A DNA stretch of 64,000 bases from UBA6136 sp044350805. Its GTDB lineage: Bacteria > Pseudomonadota > Gammaproteobacteria > Methylococcales > Methylococcaceae. Every line of letters starts with the position of its first letter. The first letter of the stretch is position 1. Below are positions 6,596 to 14,880 of this stretch, piece by piece. The notes under the pieces are model-generated. The model had not been told where the DNA came from, did not search any database, and saw only the letters and a list, made by a program, of their open reading frames with translations. Both the position numbers and the translations under genes were made by a program. The stretch spans positions 20,701 through 84,700 of the forward strand of contig JBILGU010000011.1 of assembly GCA_044350805.1 (NCBI GenBank), written 5' to 3'.

Positions 6596-9127
6596 TTAGA
6601 AATTCAGAGTGATTCCTGCGCGAACCATTCGCGGCAAAATGGGGTGGAAGGTGGTGCTGTTGTATTGCGTCACGTTATTTGAGCCACCGCACTGACCCGT
6701 GCTGAAGGTGTTGCACACCCCATACTGGTACCAATAGGCAATGTCATTGTTTTGAGAGTCGAGGAGGTTAAACACCTCGACATCGACCTTAACGTTCTTG
6801 TTTTGCCAGCCGGTTTCAAGATTCAGAATGTTGGTGGTTCCAAGCCAAGCCGTTGCGTTGTTATTCAGGGGGTCCTGGCCAAAGGTTCGTAGTCTTAGGC
6901 TCCCGAAAAAACCTTCAGGAAGGTTGAGTGTCATCCCTGAGGTGATGACCATTCCCACCGCGTTTGGTACGGAATATCCCGGAAGACAGCCGTTGGCGGG
7001 AACATTGATGCTAGGCCCCTCGCACCCGGGGTCCGTCGGATTTCGATAGCGGGATTGCGTAAAGGCAAAGTCAGCATCAAAGGTGAGCCAATCGGTAGGC
7101 TTATAGAAATTGGTCCATTCCACCCCTAGCCTTGTAGTCGCACCAGTGCTCTCGGTGGTGCCCGCGTCTCCAACGAAAACCAACTCGTTACTCATTTGCA
7201 GGAACCAGACGGCAAGGGTTGAATTTAGACCGTCAATGAACTGCGTTCGAACGCCGGTTTCGGCACCCCTTGACCATGACAATGGTGAGACCGGTGTGGC
7301 TTTGCTCCCGTCGGGGTTATAGTGAATGACGGTGCCTCGCGCATCATTCGAATGGTAGCTGTAACCACTGTTGACGAAGAGTTCGGTTTTTTCCCAAGGT
7401 CCAAAGACCAAGTTGAACTTGGGGCTGAGCATGGTGGCCGACGTTGAGCCGGAATTGGCGGCATTGTAGGCGAATCCCGGTTGAATGCTTTGAACGTCGA
7501 ACCAAAAGGTATCGCTTCTAGCAGACGTCACGCTCCGCATCCAGGGTGTCCATCGTGTTTCGTTTTGCCCGTAAAACCAGAGGCTTGTCTCATCCACGTT
7601 ATAGAGACTTGGGGGAAGATATTGGTTGTTGAAAACGGGCATTCGCTGATAGGTATTGCTGACCCCAAGGTTCCGTATCCCGTCGTAGCGAAGCTGCATA
7701 CCGAGCTTTTCCTCCATGTCGAATCCCTCTAGAACGTGGTACCAGGTATGTTCCGCATTGCCCCCCGCCTGGACCCTGTGTTCCTGTTGACGAACCTGAT
7801 CGCCCTGGTAGGGGTTGGCAGAAAAATAGGTGAAGTCCGAAAAGAGATTGAGATCGTAGTAGAGAGCATAGGCGTTGAGCTCAGTCGCTGAGTCTTTGTC
7901 GCTGGTCTTGGCGTTTACGGATCCACTGTAGCGGCTGGTCACGCCTCCATCCGAAGGATTCATGGAGCCAAATCGTCCGTCCGGTCCAACGCCATCCGGT
8001 CCTGGGATATTGCAACAGGTTGGCGTCAGTGACTGACCGAGCATCATCATCGGGATTTGATTGGTGGCGACCCAATGGCTGTAGTAAGACTTGGCGTTCA
8101 TTGACACTTTCCACTCGTCTAAGTCGAAGGTGTACTTCAGCATTCCGTTATATTTGTTGGAATTCTCCGGAACAACCCAGGGCCCCATAAATCCTGTGTA
8201 TTCGAAGGCATACAAGAGATCGCCATCGCCTATTCGGTTGGAGTTGGCAAAAAGGCCGCGATAATAGTCGAACATACCCCCTTCGAACTTGGCGTAGCCC
8301 CCAGCGCCATCGTTGTTGAATCCGGTCATTTTGTTCTTGGTGAGCATTCGCGCGTAACCCGCAGATGAAAAGTCCCCTTGGTCAGCGTAGTAGGGACCTT
8401 TGCCAAATTCAATGGTTTCCACAAGCTCGGGAATCAAGCTATTCAGATCCATGTAGCCCTGCCCATGGGCATTGGATCGAAGGTTCATCGGAATCCCGTC
8501 AATCCAGGTGGTGAAGTCGGTGCCATGGTCCAGATTGAAGCCACGAAGGAAGTACTGGTTCGCCTTTCCTGTGCCGCTGTGTTGGGTCGAGATCATGCCG
8601 GGCACGACCTCGATTAATTCGCCGGGTCGGGCCACCGGGCGATATTTGAAATCGTCGTTACTGACTTGCCCCTGTGAGGCGGAGGACGCTATTCCCTGAA
8701 GATCATTGGCTCGTCCCTTGATCTCGATTTCACCCAACATTTGCAGCCCCATAACTTCTTCACCGGGAGCAGCCTTGTAGTCTGGCCCTGACTTGGATGA
8801 AGGGATTTTGGGGTTCGACGTTTTGATCGAATTCGGCATCGACGAGGGTTTTTGAGTTTCAGTCGAAAGGATGGCCCCCTTGTCGAGCAGGCCCTTCTCC
8901 CTCTGTGGCTTTCTTCTCGATGTTTTCTTTTGTGTTTTCTCCGGCTTCGTTAGAGAGAGGTTTTGTTTTTCAGCGGGTCCATTCTGCTGCGCTGTTTGGG
9001 GGATGCTTTCCTGTGCCTGCGCATTACTAATCCCCAAAAGCAAGCCTGTTGTGATGAGTGTTGTTAATAAACGCCTGTTCTTGGGGAGGTTGCCCCAAGG
9101 TGGTATGAAGTTATAAGAATTATTCAC
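6596..9127 (-). CDS. TonB-dependent outer-membrane receptor, probable nickel uptake
   Basis: The product (~840 aa) has a signal peptide (LLTTLITTGLLLGISNAQA), a Lys/Pro-rich linker, a plug domain at ~130-290 (RPGELIEVVPGM, QYFLRGFNLDHGTDF, IDGIPMN) and a 22-strand-type barrel ending in the outer-membrane signature ITLNF. There is no STN domain. Convergent nikR lies 8 bases away, and a palindrome resembling a NikR operator lies 45-75 bases upstream of the start. NikR-controlled TonB receptors next to hupE are known in proteobacteria, so nickel chelate uptake is the best guess. The start is uncertain: GTG at 9127 (used here) or TTG at 9148. Confidence 0.8.
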   Translation of the reverse strand: MNNSYNFIPPWGNLPKNRRLLTTLITTGLLLGISNAQAQESIPQTAQQNGPAEKQNLSLTKPEKTQKKTSRRKPQREKGLLDKGAILSTETQKPSSMPNSIKTSNPKIPSSKSGPDYKAAPGEEVMGLQMLGEIEIKGRANDLQGIASSASQGQVSNDDFKYRPVARPGELIEVVPGMISTQHSGTGKANQYFLRGFNLDHGTDFTTWIDGIPMNLRSNAHGQGYMDLNSLIPELVETIEFGKGPYYADQGDFSSAGYARMLTKNKMTGFNNDGAGGYAKFEGGMFDYYRGLFANSNRIGDGDLLYAFEYTGFMGPWVVPENSNKYNGMLKYTFDLDEWKVSMNAKSYYSHWVATNQIPMMMLGQSLTPTCCNIPGPDGVGPDGRFGSMNPSDGGVTSRYSGSVNAKTSDKDSATELNAYALYYDLNLFSDFTYFSANPYQGDQVRQQEHRVQAGGNAEHTWYHVLEGFDMEEKLGMQLRYDGIRNLGVSNTYQRMPVFNNQYLPPSLYNVDETSLWFYGQNETRWTPWMRSVTSARSDTFWFDVQSIQPGFAYNAANSGSTSATMLSPKFNLVFGPWEKTELFVNSGYSYHSNDARGTVIHYNPDGSKATPVSPLSWSRGAETGVRTQFIDGLNSTLAVWFLQMSNELVFVGDAGTTESTGATTRLGVEWTNFYKPTDWLTFDADFAFTQSRYRNPTDPGCEGPSINVPANGCLPGYSVPNAVGMVITSGMTLNLPEGFFGSLRLRTFGQDPLNNNATAWLGTTNILNLETGWQNKNVKVDVEVFNLLDSQNNDIAYWYQYGVCNTFSTGQCGGSNNVTQYNSTTFHPILPRMVRAGITLNF

Positions 9128-9171
9128 ACGCAAACCTATCTCAATCAATCCGGATCTTCTCAGTTCCGGCT

Positions 9172-9202
9172 CGGTATTAATATAATTAAATTATTCATAC
9201 CG
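9172..9202. promoter_or_regulatory. Candidate NikR operator
   Basis: A 31-bp imperfect palindrome has arms CGGTATTAATA and TATTCATACCG-like with one mismatch in 11 pairs. It contains GTATTA-N15-TCATAC, close to the E. coli NikR site GTATGA-N16-TCATAC. It lies in the AT-rich promoter region of the TonB receptor. The assignment rests on this similarity and on nikR being next door. Confidence 0.6.
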
Positions 9203-9584
9203 GCATTCGTCCCAAGTCCACTGATTGAAAGATGGGATTTGATGCCGGTCTTCTTTTGGGTATATGCAGGATGCATGCCAAAAGTGATGGTGGCGTGATT
9301 GGCTTATCCTTGCGGCGCTCTCTACTTTGTATGTACGGCCAAATATTTAATGTAATACGCCATATGGCTCGAATCGGGTATTGATCTGTCGGAATTGCTA
9401 TAGATTCGTGGTGTTTCCAAGCGTTGGCCTTATAGTCTTGAAGAGCGGAATTTTTTGAGGCCTTGATTTTTTGGACTGCAGCGCATGAGTCTATGGTTCT
9501 ATATTTGTTGCGCGGTATAAGGGTTGATCGGATCGAGGGAGAGGGGCTTCAAGGTCATCCCATCCGGGTCTTTATGGTAAGGCG
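9203..9584. other. Intergenic region, no gene seen
   Basis: About 380 bases separate the receptor promoter from the end of the DUF3147 gene. Short open frames here have no start signal or recognisable domain. I see no RNA gene or repeat. Confidence 0.4.
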
Positions 9585-9935
9585 TTAAAGGAGCGGGCGG
9601 CCCTTTTGGGCCAAGAGCAGAGCCAGAAGAAAGAAGAGTCCAAGCGTAGTCATGATGCTGCAGATCATGGCCAAGGCAAAGCCGATTCGGGTAACCAGCA
9701 AGCCAAAAATCAGGAACATTGGAACGGTCGGCAGCACGTACCAAAAGGTATCGACTGCGAATTCCGCCATCCGGTTTTCTGTGGCCCCCTCAGTCTTCAT
9801 CCAGACCAAAGCAATGGTTGCAACAAATGGCAGAGCGGCAAGCAGTGCTGCCCAGCGATGACCGGAGCGGGCGGCTTCGGATACCGTAACAACAAGTGCC
9901 GATGTGAGGAGGTACTTGAAGATAAGAAACTTCAA
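9585..9935 (-). CDS. DUF3147-family membrane protein
   Basis: The 116-residue product has four predicted membrane helices and matches the DUF3147 pattern: KFLIFKYLLTSALVVTVSEAA at the start, LPFVATIALVWM, then a conserved TFWYVLPTVPMF segment. The function of the family is unknown; it acts in the inner membrane. Its start lies 3 bases after the stop of the upstream BrnA-like gene, so the two are probably co-transcribed. Confidence 0.75.
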   Translation of the reverse strand: MKFLIFKYLLTSALVVTVSEAARSGHRWAALLAALPFVATIALVWMKTEGATENRMAEFAVDTFWYVLPTVPMFLIFGLLVTRIGFALAMICSIMTTLGLFFLLALLLAQKGRPLL

Positions 9936-9938
9936 GCG

Positions 9939-10196
9939 CTATTCCTGATCCCTGCTGGCACTGGTTTCGCTCGGGTCATTCCTGATTTCTTCATCGAGAA
10001 TCCAGTTTCTGACTAGGTGGTTGACGCGTGTCTGCCAGCCAGGTCCACTCAGTTTCAGAGCGCGCAGGACATCCATGTCAAGTCGGATCGTAATCGGGAT
10101 CTTTGTCGGTCCTTTACGTCGTGGGCGACCGGGCTTCCTTGTGGTCATGTCTGATATCCCCTCGCGGATGGGATCTTTGGGTCCAGCAAGATTCAT
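9939..10196 (-). CDS. BrnA-like antitoxin/regulator, without a BrnT partner
   Basis: The 85-residue product has a basic N-terminus (RKPGRPRRKGP) and the segment KIPITIRLDMDVLRALKLSG followed by GWQTRVNHLVRNWI, typical of BrnA-like ribbon-helix-helix antitoxins. BrnA normally pairs with the RNase toxin BrnT, but no BrnT gene is adjacent. The gene is instead followed by DUF3147. It may act as a stand-alone repressor. The ATG follows CAGGA, about 5 bases upstream. Confidence 0.6.
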   Translation of the reverse strand: MNLAGPKDPIREGISDMTTRKPGRPRRKGPTKIPITIRLDMDVLRALKLSGPGWQTRVNHLVRNWILDEEIRNDPSETSASRDQE

Positions 10197-10202
10197 GTTT
10201 TC

Positions 10203-10521
10203 CTGAGAAGGTTGATCTCTTTTATTGAAAGTTTATCTAGGCACTTATTGCCTCTGGTTGGCAAAAGATGTGCATGATGGCCATTGAAAAAGCAAAAAGC
10301 ATGCCAGAGAATTTTTGTTGGCATTCTCGGTTCATTGCGGGCAAGGAAATGAGGTGCTTAACGATTCCCTGTGGATGAATGGTTTCCAACTTTTCGGTGA
10401 TCGAGAAAAGGAATCGCCTTTTGATTATTGGGTCAAATCGCGTAGTACAAAAATATATATCCCGTACATACATTACCCCTAAAAAAGACAATATTTCCTG
10501 TAAATACAGCAGGTTCAAAGT
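10203..10521. other. Intergenic region upstream of a sigma-54 promoter
   Basis: No supported gene. A 141-codon open frame on the minus strand (10237-10662) runs through the promoter and hairpin described next and shows no domain, so I do not call it. Upstream activator sites for a sigma-54 enhancer-binding protein would be expected here, but I cannot identify one. Confidence 0.35.
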
Positions 10522-10537
10522 TGGCACGTTGGTTGCA
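10522..10537 (+). promoter_or_regulatory. Sigma-54 (-24/-12) promoter
   Basis: TGGCACG-N4-TTGCA is an exact match to the RpoN consensus with correct GG/GC spacing. Transcription should start near 10548, about 108 bases before the gene at 10656. Confidence 0.75.
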
Positions 10538-10581
10538 TTAGACCATTCCGGCAGTGGTTTTTCATTGCTTACAACGGTATT

Positions 10582-10632
10582 GCCGCCATGAAAGGTCCTG
10601 ACGAAAGGCATTTTGATCATGGCGGCTTTTTT
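10582..10632 (+). terminator. Intrinsic terminator or attenuator in the 5' leader
   Basis: A perfect 10-bp stem (GCCGCCATGA / TCATGGCGGC) with a 25-base loop is followed by six T. It ends 24 bases before the ATG of the next gene and lies downstream of the sigma-54 promoter. It would give an ~85-nt RNA unless read through, so it may be an attenuator or end a small RNA. Confidence 0.65.
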
Positions 10633-10655
10633 GAATTGCATGTCTGGAGATAAAA

Positions 10656-11036
10656 ATGACATTGAAAGTCACGGTGATGGTCATCGGCACCATTACGCTT
10701 GCCATAGCTTCTGGAACTGGTTTTGCTGGTGGTCGCTATGCGAATCCACCGGCCGGTATGGTTGAGACCTATGACCTTTGCGTGAAGGGTCTTGAGGCAG
10801 CTCAGAAGGGGGATAAGGACGCCGCACTAGAAAGCACAAAGAAGGCTCGCAAGATCTCAATCGAGTCTTACAAGGAAATCAGCACGATGCCGATGGAGAT
10901 CGCAGCCATGAGCACCAAAAAAGCGCTCGCGGCCATTGATTCCGACAATGTCGCTGGTGCAGTCCCGGAGCTTGAGCATTGCGTCGCCAAGCTCAAGTCC
11001 GAAATCGATTACTACAAGAGCGAAGGAAAGCTCTAA
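10656..11036 (+). CDS. Small periplasmic helical protein
   Basis: The 126-residue product has a signal peptide (VMVIGTITLAIASGTGFA) and a mature domain that looks all-helical, rich in Lys, Ala and Glu, with two Cys (YDLCVKG and LEHCVAK) that could form a disulfide. Small periplasmic helical metal-binding proteins such as SmbP have a comparable layout, but the His-rich pattern of SmbP is missing, so I leave the function open. It is preceded by a sigma-54 promoter and a leader terminator and followed by its own terminator, so it is a separate regulated unit. Confidence 0.7.
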   Translation: MTLKVTVMVIGTITLAIASGTGFAGGRYANPPAGMVETYDLCVKGLEAAQKGDKDAALESTKKARKISIESYKEISTMPMEIAAMSTKKALAAIDSDNVAGAVPELEHCVAKLKSEIDYYKSEGKL

Positions 11037-11062
11037 ATCCATTTGGATTCGGTTCTTAGAAA

Positions 11063-11100
11063 GAGCCCGCCGATTGAACCTTAGGCGGGCTCCCTAATTT
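11063..11100 (+). terminator. Rho-independent terminator
   Basis: A 9-bp GC-rich stem (GAGCCCGCC / GGCGGGCTC) with a 12-base loop is followed by a weak T-run. It lies 26 bases after the stop of the small periplasmic protein gene. Confidence 0.8.
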
Positions 11101-11156
11101 TCAGGGTTTGAGCGGGGTAACGCTCAATGGTTTATATGCGAAGGAGAGACGCAGCA

Positions 11157-11321
11157 ATGGCCCGATCTTTGACGGTGGTAGTCATGTTTTTGGTTGCTAT
11201 TGGGGTGACTGGCTGTGATGAGGGTCCATTTGGAAATACCCCCCCACAAGGTCGTCCTGATTGGATGAAGGACCGTAAACCAGCCAACGCGAGTCCAGAT
11301 AACCCGGATAGAGCTGAATGA
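11157..11321 (+). CDS. Small lipoprotein
   Basis: The ~54-residue product has a lipoprotein signal (MARSLTVVVMFLVAIGVTGC, lipobox VTGC) and a short Pro/Asp-rich mature part. I chose the ATG at 11157 because GGAGAG precedes it; the longer frame from 11127 is less likely. It lies just upstream of the BNR/CopC genes in the same direction and may belong to that operon. Function unknown. Confidence 0.6.
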   Translation: MARSLTVVVMFLVAIGVTGCDEGPFGNTPPQGRPDWMKDRKPANASPDNPDRAE

Positions 11322-11388
11322 CGCGGCGTGGGTGATCGATTCGCATTTTTAAGCTCCGCAATAGGCGGATCAATATTTTCTGACGGCT

Positions 11389-12684
11389 ATGGACGCGAAA
11401 GCCCCGAACCTTGAACGACTCCAATCAGGGAGGTCTGTATCGAGCCTTCCCGATCTTCATTCACCAAAAGGGTTGCTTGTTCGAGCCTGGGCACTTTTAG
11501 GTGCAACGTTTGCATCGCTCTGCTTGCTGAACCCCTTGGTTTGGCATTCAGTTGAGGGAAGATTGAGTCTCATGGGGGCTCCGATCCGGAGCTTCGATTT
11601 CCTTCAGGAAGGGGCTATGACCTATGCAATTGTTCTGGGGACCCTCCCTGGTGATGGCAAAGAGAGTCTGGCTTATCTTGAATCAGATGATCGAGGTCAG
11701 ACTTTTGGCTCTCCCTCTTTTATTGATCTCCATGGTGAAGTGGTTATTTCTAATCGGGCCAATTCAATTCAGCTGACGAAGAAAGACTCGCAGCTCATGG
11801 TGGTCTATCAGGTCAAGGGAAAGTTTCCAGGTAATGGCCCACTCCGAGTTGCTGTATCGAAGGACAAGGGAGCTCACTGGATTTCAGGTATTCAACCTGT
11901 CACCGGCGATCCGCAGGAAAATCAAAGTTATCCGGTCGTCAAGTCGGATGAGCAGGGTAATGCACATCTTTTCTGGTTGGATGATCGAAATGAAGCGGGG
12001 GACACCGTTGGTCTTAGATCAGCAACCTCTCTTGATGGGGGTTTGTCTTGGAAACAAGAGGTTACTCTTGATGACCGGGTCTGTACCTGCTGTTCGCTGC
12101 ATGTCGCAGAGCTACCGGAGTCTCGTCTAGCGGTGCTCTATCGGGATCATTCGCCCAAGGATATGCGGCTAGGCATTCTGGATGCTGCTCAAACTGAATG
12201 GACACAAAAGCCTCGCGTGGGTGCTTTTGGTTGGGGATTCGAGGGTTGTCCCCACATGGGAGGGGGGCTACAGGGGCAATGGATTAAAGGTGACTTTGTT
12301 CTTCATGCGGCAGTCTGGACAGGAGCGGATTCTCATAAGGGCATTCACTACCTTCGATCCCGTGATTTGGGATCGCTATGGTCTGATGACCTTCTCATCG
12401 ATGCGGCCGGATCGGATCCTGAATTGGTGACCGCTGAGGGTGAACGAGTTGCGATTGCCTACAGGCAAGGAATTGGACCGGGTGCCCGAATTATTGTTCG
12501 GTTATCCCATGATGCCGGTCTTCATTGGACATCACCCCGAGTGTTTGGAAGTCCTGGTCTCAAAATGGAGCGCCCCAAGCTCATCGCTGATGCCGCTGGG
12601 TATACGGTGCTGTGGACCGAGACATCAGAAGCCAACTCCAGACGCCTTCGCCTTCATTCGGCTTCTTGGAAAGACTCAGAATGA
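11389..12684 (+). CDS. Membrane-anchored BNR/sialidase-like beta-propeller protein
   Basis: The 431-residue product has one N-terminal membrane helix (~residues 30-52) and then repeated Asp-box motifs (SDDRGQTF, SKDKGAHW, SLDGGLSW, SHDAGLHW) of a sialidase-type beta-propeller, presumably periplasmic. It has no obvious sialidase Arg triad. It carries a CTCC motif (RVCTCCSLH, ~residue 231) and GCPHMGGG (~286), which could bind copper or another soft metal. The stop overlaps the start of copC (ATGA), so the two are translationally coupled. A role in copper trafficking is inferred from that neighbour. Confidence 0.7.
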   Translation: MDAKAPNLERLQSGRSVSSLPDLHSPKGLLVRAWALLGATFASLCLLNPLVWHSVEGRLSLMGAPIRSFDFLQEGAMTYAIVLGTLPGDGKESLAYLESDDRGQTFGSPSFIDLHGEVVISNRANSIQLTKKDSQLMVVYQVKGKFPGNGPLRVAVSKDKGAHWISGIQPVTGDPQENQSYPVVKSDEQGNAHLFWLDDRNEAGDTVGLRSATSLDGGLSWKQEVTLDDRVCTCCSLHVAELPESRLAVLYRDHSPKDMRLGILDAAQTEWTQKPRVGAFGWGFEGCPHMGGGLQGQWIKGDFVLHAAVWTGADSHKGIHYLRSRDLGSLWSDDLLIDAAGSDPELVTAEGERVAIAYRQGIGPGARIIVRLSHDAGLHWTSPRVFGSPGLKMERPKLIADAAGYTVLWTETSEANSRRLRLHSASWKDSE

Positions 12685-13046
12685 CCTCAATCAAGCGTAA
12701 GCGAATCCTTCTTTGGGCTGGATTCTTGGCCCTTCCTTTTAACGTTTATTCCCACGCGATTCTCGTCAAGGCGGATCCACCCAAGGATGGCGTTGTCAGT
12801 CAATCACCTAAGGAAGTTCACCTGACGTTCAATGATTCTGTCGGTAATGAATATTTGGCGCTTGCGGTAGTTGATGCAACGGGTAAGCGTGTGGATGGTC
12901 ATGACGCCAAGCTCGATTTCACTGATCACGCCCAATTACGCGCTTCCTTGGAGGGGCTCGAAAAGGGAGTTTACATGGTGCGTTACCGCGTTCTCTCCGC
13001 TGATGGTCATGTTGTCAGCGGCAAGTATTACTTCTCCATTCAATAG
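12681..13046 (+). CDS. copC: CopC-like periplasmic copper-binding protein
   Basis: The 121-residue product has a signal peptide and starts the mature domain at SHAILVKADPPKDG, the typical CopC/YobA N-terminus whose His binds Cu(II). The core keeps FNDSV and the C-terminal SADGHVVSGKYYFSI strand with a second His. CopC proteins hand copper to CopD or cytochrome oxidase assembly factors; no CopD gene follows directly. The ATG overlaps the stop of the BNR gene, and the next gene starts 14 bases downstream. Confidence 0.85.
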   Translation: MTSIKRKRILLWAGFLALPFNVYSHAILVKADPPKDGVVSQSPKEVHLTFNDSVGNEYLALAVVDATGKRVDGHDAKLDFTDHAQLRASLEGLEKGVYMVRYRVLSADGHVVSGKYYFSIQ

Positions 13047-13060
13047 TCAATAGAAGGGTC

Positions 13061-13741
13061 ATGAATATGACAAAGCAGACTCCAAAACGGTTCTCTGTCT
13101 TTATGCTTTTGTTTGTCCTCGGTCTTCCGGCCACCCAGGCAGCGAATAACACGAGAAACAATGACGGTCGAACAAACTACAGTGGCGCTTCGATGAAGTG
13201 TCTGGTGGCCAATGATTTTTATGCGGTTCATTTCTCTGCAATGCAGATTGGTCGCCAGTCCGGTGAGCCCTCAGATTACATGAAGTATTGTCAGGAAATT
13301 CCGGTCGTAGGCCTGACTTTTTTGACCCTGGATATGCTGGATCGTGATGTCAGAACTCTTCCAGTTGCGCTAAAAGTGGTTCAGGAAGAGTTGGATGCGA
13401 ACGGTTTGCCCAACAATCAGAAGATACTCGTTGAACTGCCTTCAAAGGTCTATAAAAACGGGACGGTGGATACCAAGTATGAGTTTACGCAACCGGGTCA
13501 CTATGCCGTTATCGCGGAATTTGGTGAGCCTGATGGCATGGTCACCGAGGATGATCGTTTGCGGATTCCATTCACTGTAGCGATAAGTGCTGCTCAGTCG
13601 ACTCCGTGGTTGAAGTATGCCTTCTGGCTATCGATGGTTGGTCTAGTGGTGGCCTCGGGTTACTTCGGTTATCAATTCTATAAGCGATATTGGCCGGACT
13701 TGATTCGAGGCAGAGTGATATCCAGGGGTAACAACGGGTAG
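13061..13741 (+). CDS. Periplasmic protein with a C-terminal membrane anchor
   Basis: The 226-residue product has a signal peptide (FMLLFVLGLPATQA), a periplasmic domain of ~160 residues and one C-terminal helix (YAFWLSMVGLVVASGYFGY) followed by a basic cytoplasmic tail. The end of the domain (QPGHYAVIAEFG...RIPFTVAI) looks like an immunoglobulin-type fold used in some periplasmic metal proteins. I do not recognise a named family. It follows copC by 14 bases with AAGGG before its ATG, so it is likely part of the copper-type operon. Confidence 0.65.
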   Translation: MNMTKQTPKRFSVFMLLFVLGLPATQAANNTRNNDGRTNYSGASMKCLVANDFYAVHFSAMQIGRQSGEPSDYMKYCQEIPVVGLTFLTLDMLDRDVRTLPVALKVVQEELDANGLPNNQKILVELPSKVYKNGTVDTKYEFTQPGHYAVIAEFGEPDGMVTEDDRLRIPFTVAISAAQSTPWLKYAFWLSMVGLVVASGYFGYQFYKRYWPDLIRGRVISRGNNG

Positions 13742-13942
13742 AGGTCTTCGGCAGATGTTCTTCTTCGATGCATGGAGCCCTATGCAATGCATTCGGGTCT
13801 CTCCAACAGGGAGAGTGTGAAACTGGTGATCCAGCAGGTTAAGGGATGGCGACAAAATTGATTGCGATCTTCCGGTGTGTGGCATTGTGAGGATTTCTTT
13901 GCATATTAGCCCCTAGTGTGGGATGGCGTCGGAGGGCGATAT

Positions 13943-14536
13943 TTGTTGTGCCTCTGCCTAGGCATGATGATCTGTCATTCTGGGTTTGCCCACAGGTCTT
14001 CTACATCATCAGAGGTGGGTGATTTAAGTCCCCCGGTAATCACCATAGACACGGCGAATGAAAGGGAAAAGTTGCACCTGACAAGCATCCCGATCAGCCC
14101 CTCTGATCCCATGATTCCTGAGCTTGTGGAACGTATGGTTCGGGCGATGAGAAAACTTCACGGGGACGGGCTTGCTGCAGTTCAAGTCGGGGAACCCGTT
14201 CGATTAGTTCTTCTAGAGCGGCGTACGGACAAAGACAGTCCAATGGTTCTGTTGAATCCAATGGTCGTTTCCAGCTCAGATCAACGAGTCGGTTCTTGGG
14301 AGTTTTGTCTTTCGGTGCCTTGGGGTTATGTATATGTTGAGCGCCCGAAGAGTCTCAGAGTGCGTTACCAGACGCTCAGGGGGGATGTTGTCGATGGGGA
14401 CTTTGAGTATGGAGATGCTGTGATTTTGCAACAGGAACTAGACCATCTGAATGGGAAACTTCTCAGTGATGTCCGCCCAAAAAGTGAGTTCCTATCACTC
14501 GAAAAACTGAAGATTTCAATCGATAAGCCGAAATGA
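13943..14536 (+). CDS. Exported peptide-deformylase-like protein with a degenerate metal site
   Basis: The ~197-residue product follows the peptide deformylase fold but begins with a signal peptide (LCLCLGMMICHSGFA). Motif 1 is intact (GDGLAAVQVG). Motif 2 is EFCLS instead of EGCLS, keeping the metal-binding Cys. Motif 3 is QQELDH instead of QHExDH: the first zinc ligand His is Gln (CAG at 14432-14434), while Glu and the second His remain. Deformylases normally act in the cytoplasm on N-formyl-Met, so both export and ligand loss are atypical. The TTG at 13943 follows GGAGGG; an upstream GTG at 13916 is possible. The next gene overlaps by ATGA. Confidence 0.75.
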   Translation: MLCLCLGMMICHSGFAHRSSTSSEVGDLSPPVITIDTANEREKLHLTSIPISPSDPMIPELVERMVRAMRKLHGDGLAAVQVGEPVRLVLLERRTDKDSPMVLLNPMVVSSSDQRVGSWEFCLSVPWGYVYVERPKSLRVRYQTLRGDVVDGDFEYGDAVILQQELDHLNGKLLSDVRPKSEFLSLEKLKISIDKPK

Positions 14537-14880
14537 GTTCAATTGTTGGAATGGGGAACAGGGGGTGTGTTGTGCGCTATGTAACAGTTTTTTTGGTGGC
14601 TCTTTTTACAACGGGCTGCGGTGCTGGGGGTGAGGGTACGAATGAGGGGCTGAAGCGGATAGCGATTTGTGAGGAGGTGATGAGAAAATACATCGTCGAG
14701 GCTCACTTGAATGAGCGTGACTGGAAGAAAACGATCGCAAGCTGCAACTTGAGCCAATTTCACCGCACTCTTGAGCAGTGGCAATGCGTACTAAATGAGG
14801 TGAATACTGGAAAGTCTTACGTTCAGGCTTCCGACCAATGCGGCAGTACGCCGGTTCAGGAAGGTTTGAAAAACAAATGA
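14533..14880 (+). CDS. Small Cys-containing lipoprotein
   Basis: The 115-residue product has a lipoprotein signal (VRYVTVFLVALFTTGC) and a mature part with five further Cys, including ICEEV, ASCNL, WQCVL and DQCGS. It overlaps the deformylase-like gene by four bases (ATGA), so the two are translationally coupled. A later ATG (14551) or GTG (14572) could be the true start. I do not recognise the family; coupling suggests it works with the exported deformylase-like protein. Confidence 0.6.
   Translation: MSSIVGMGNRGCVVRYVTVFLVALFTTGCGAGGEGTNEGLKRIAICEEVMRKYIVEAHLNERDWKKTIASCNLSQFHRTLEQWQCVLNEVNTGKSYVQASDQCGSTPVQEGLKNK

Noticed and set aside
9949..10020. Plus-strand frame 9606-10016 as a gene
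   Set aside because: It is the shadow of the DUF3147 and BrnA-like genes on the minus strand.
10237..10662. 141-codon minus-strand open frame
   Set aside because: It runs through the sigma-54 promoter and the leader terminator, has no recognisable domain, and no ribosome-binding site was seen.
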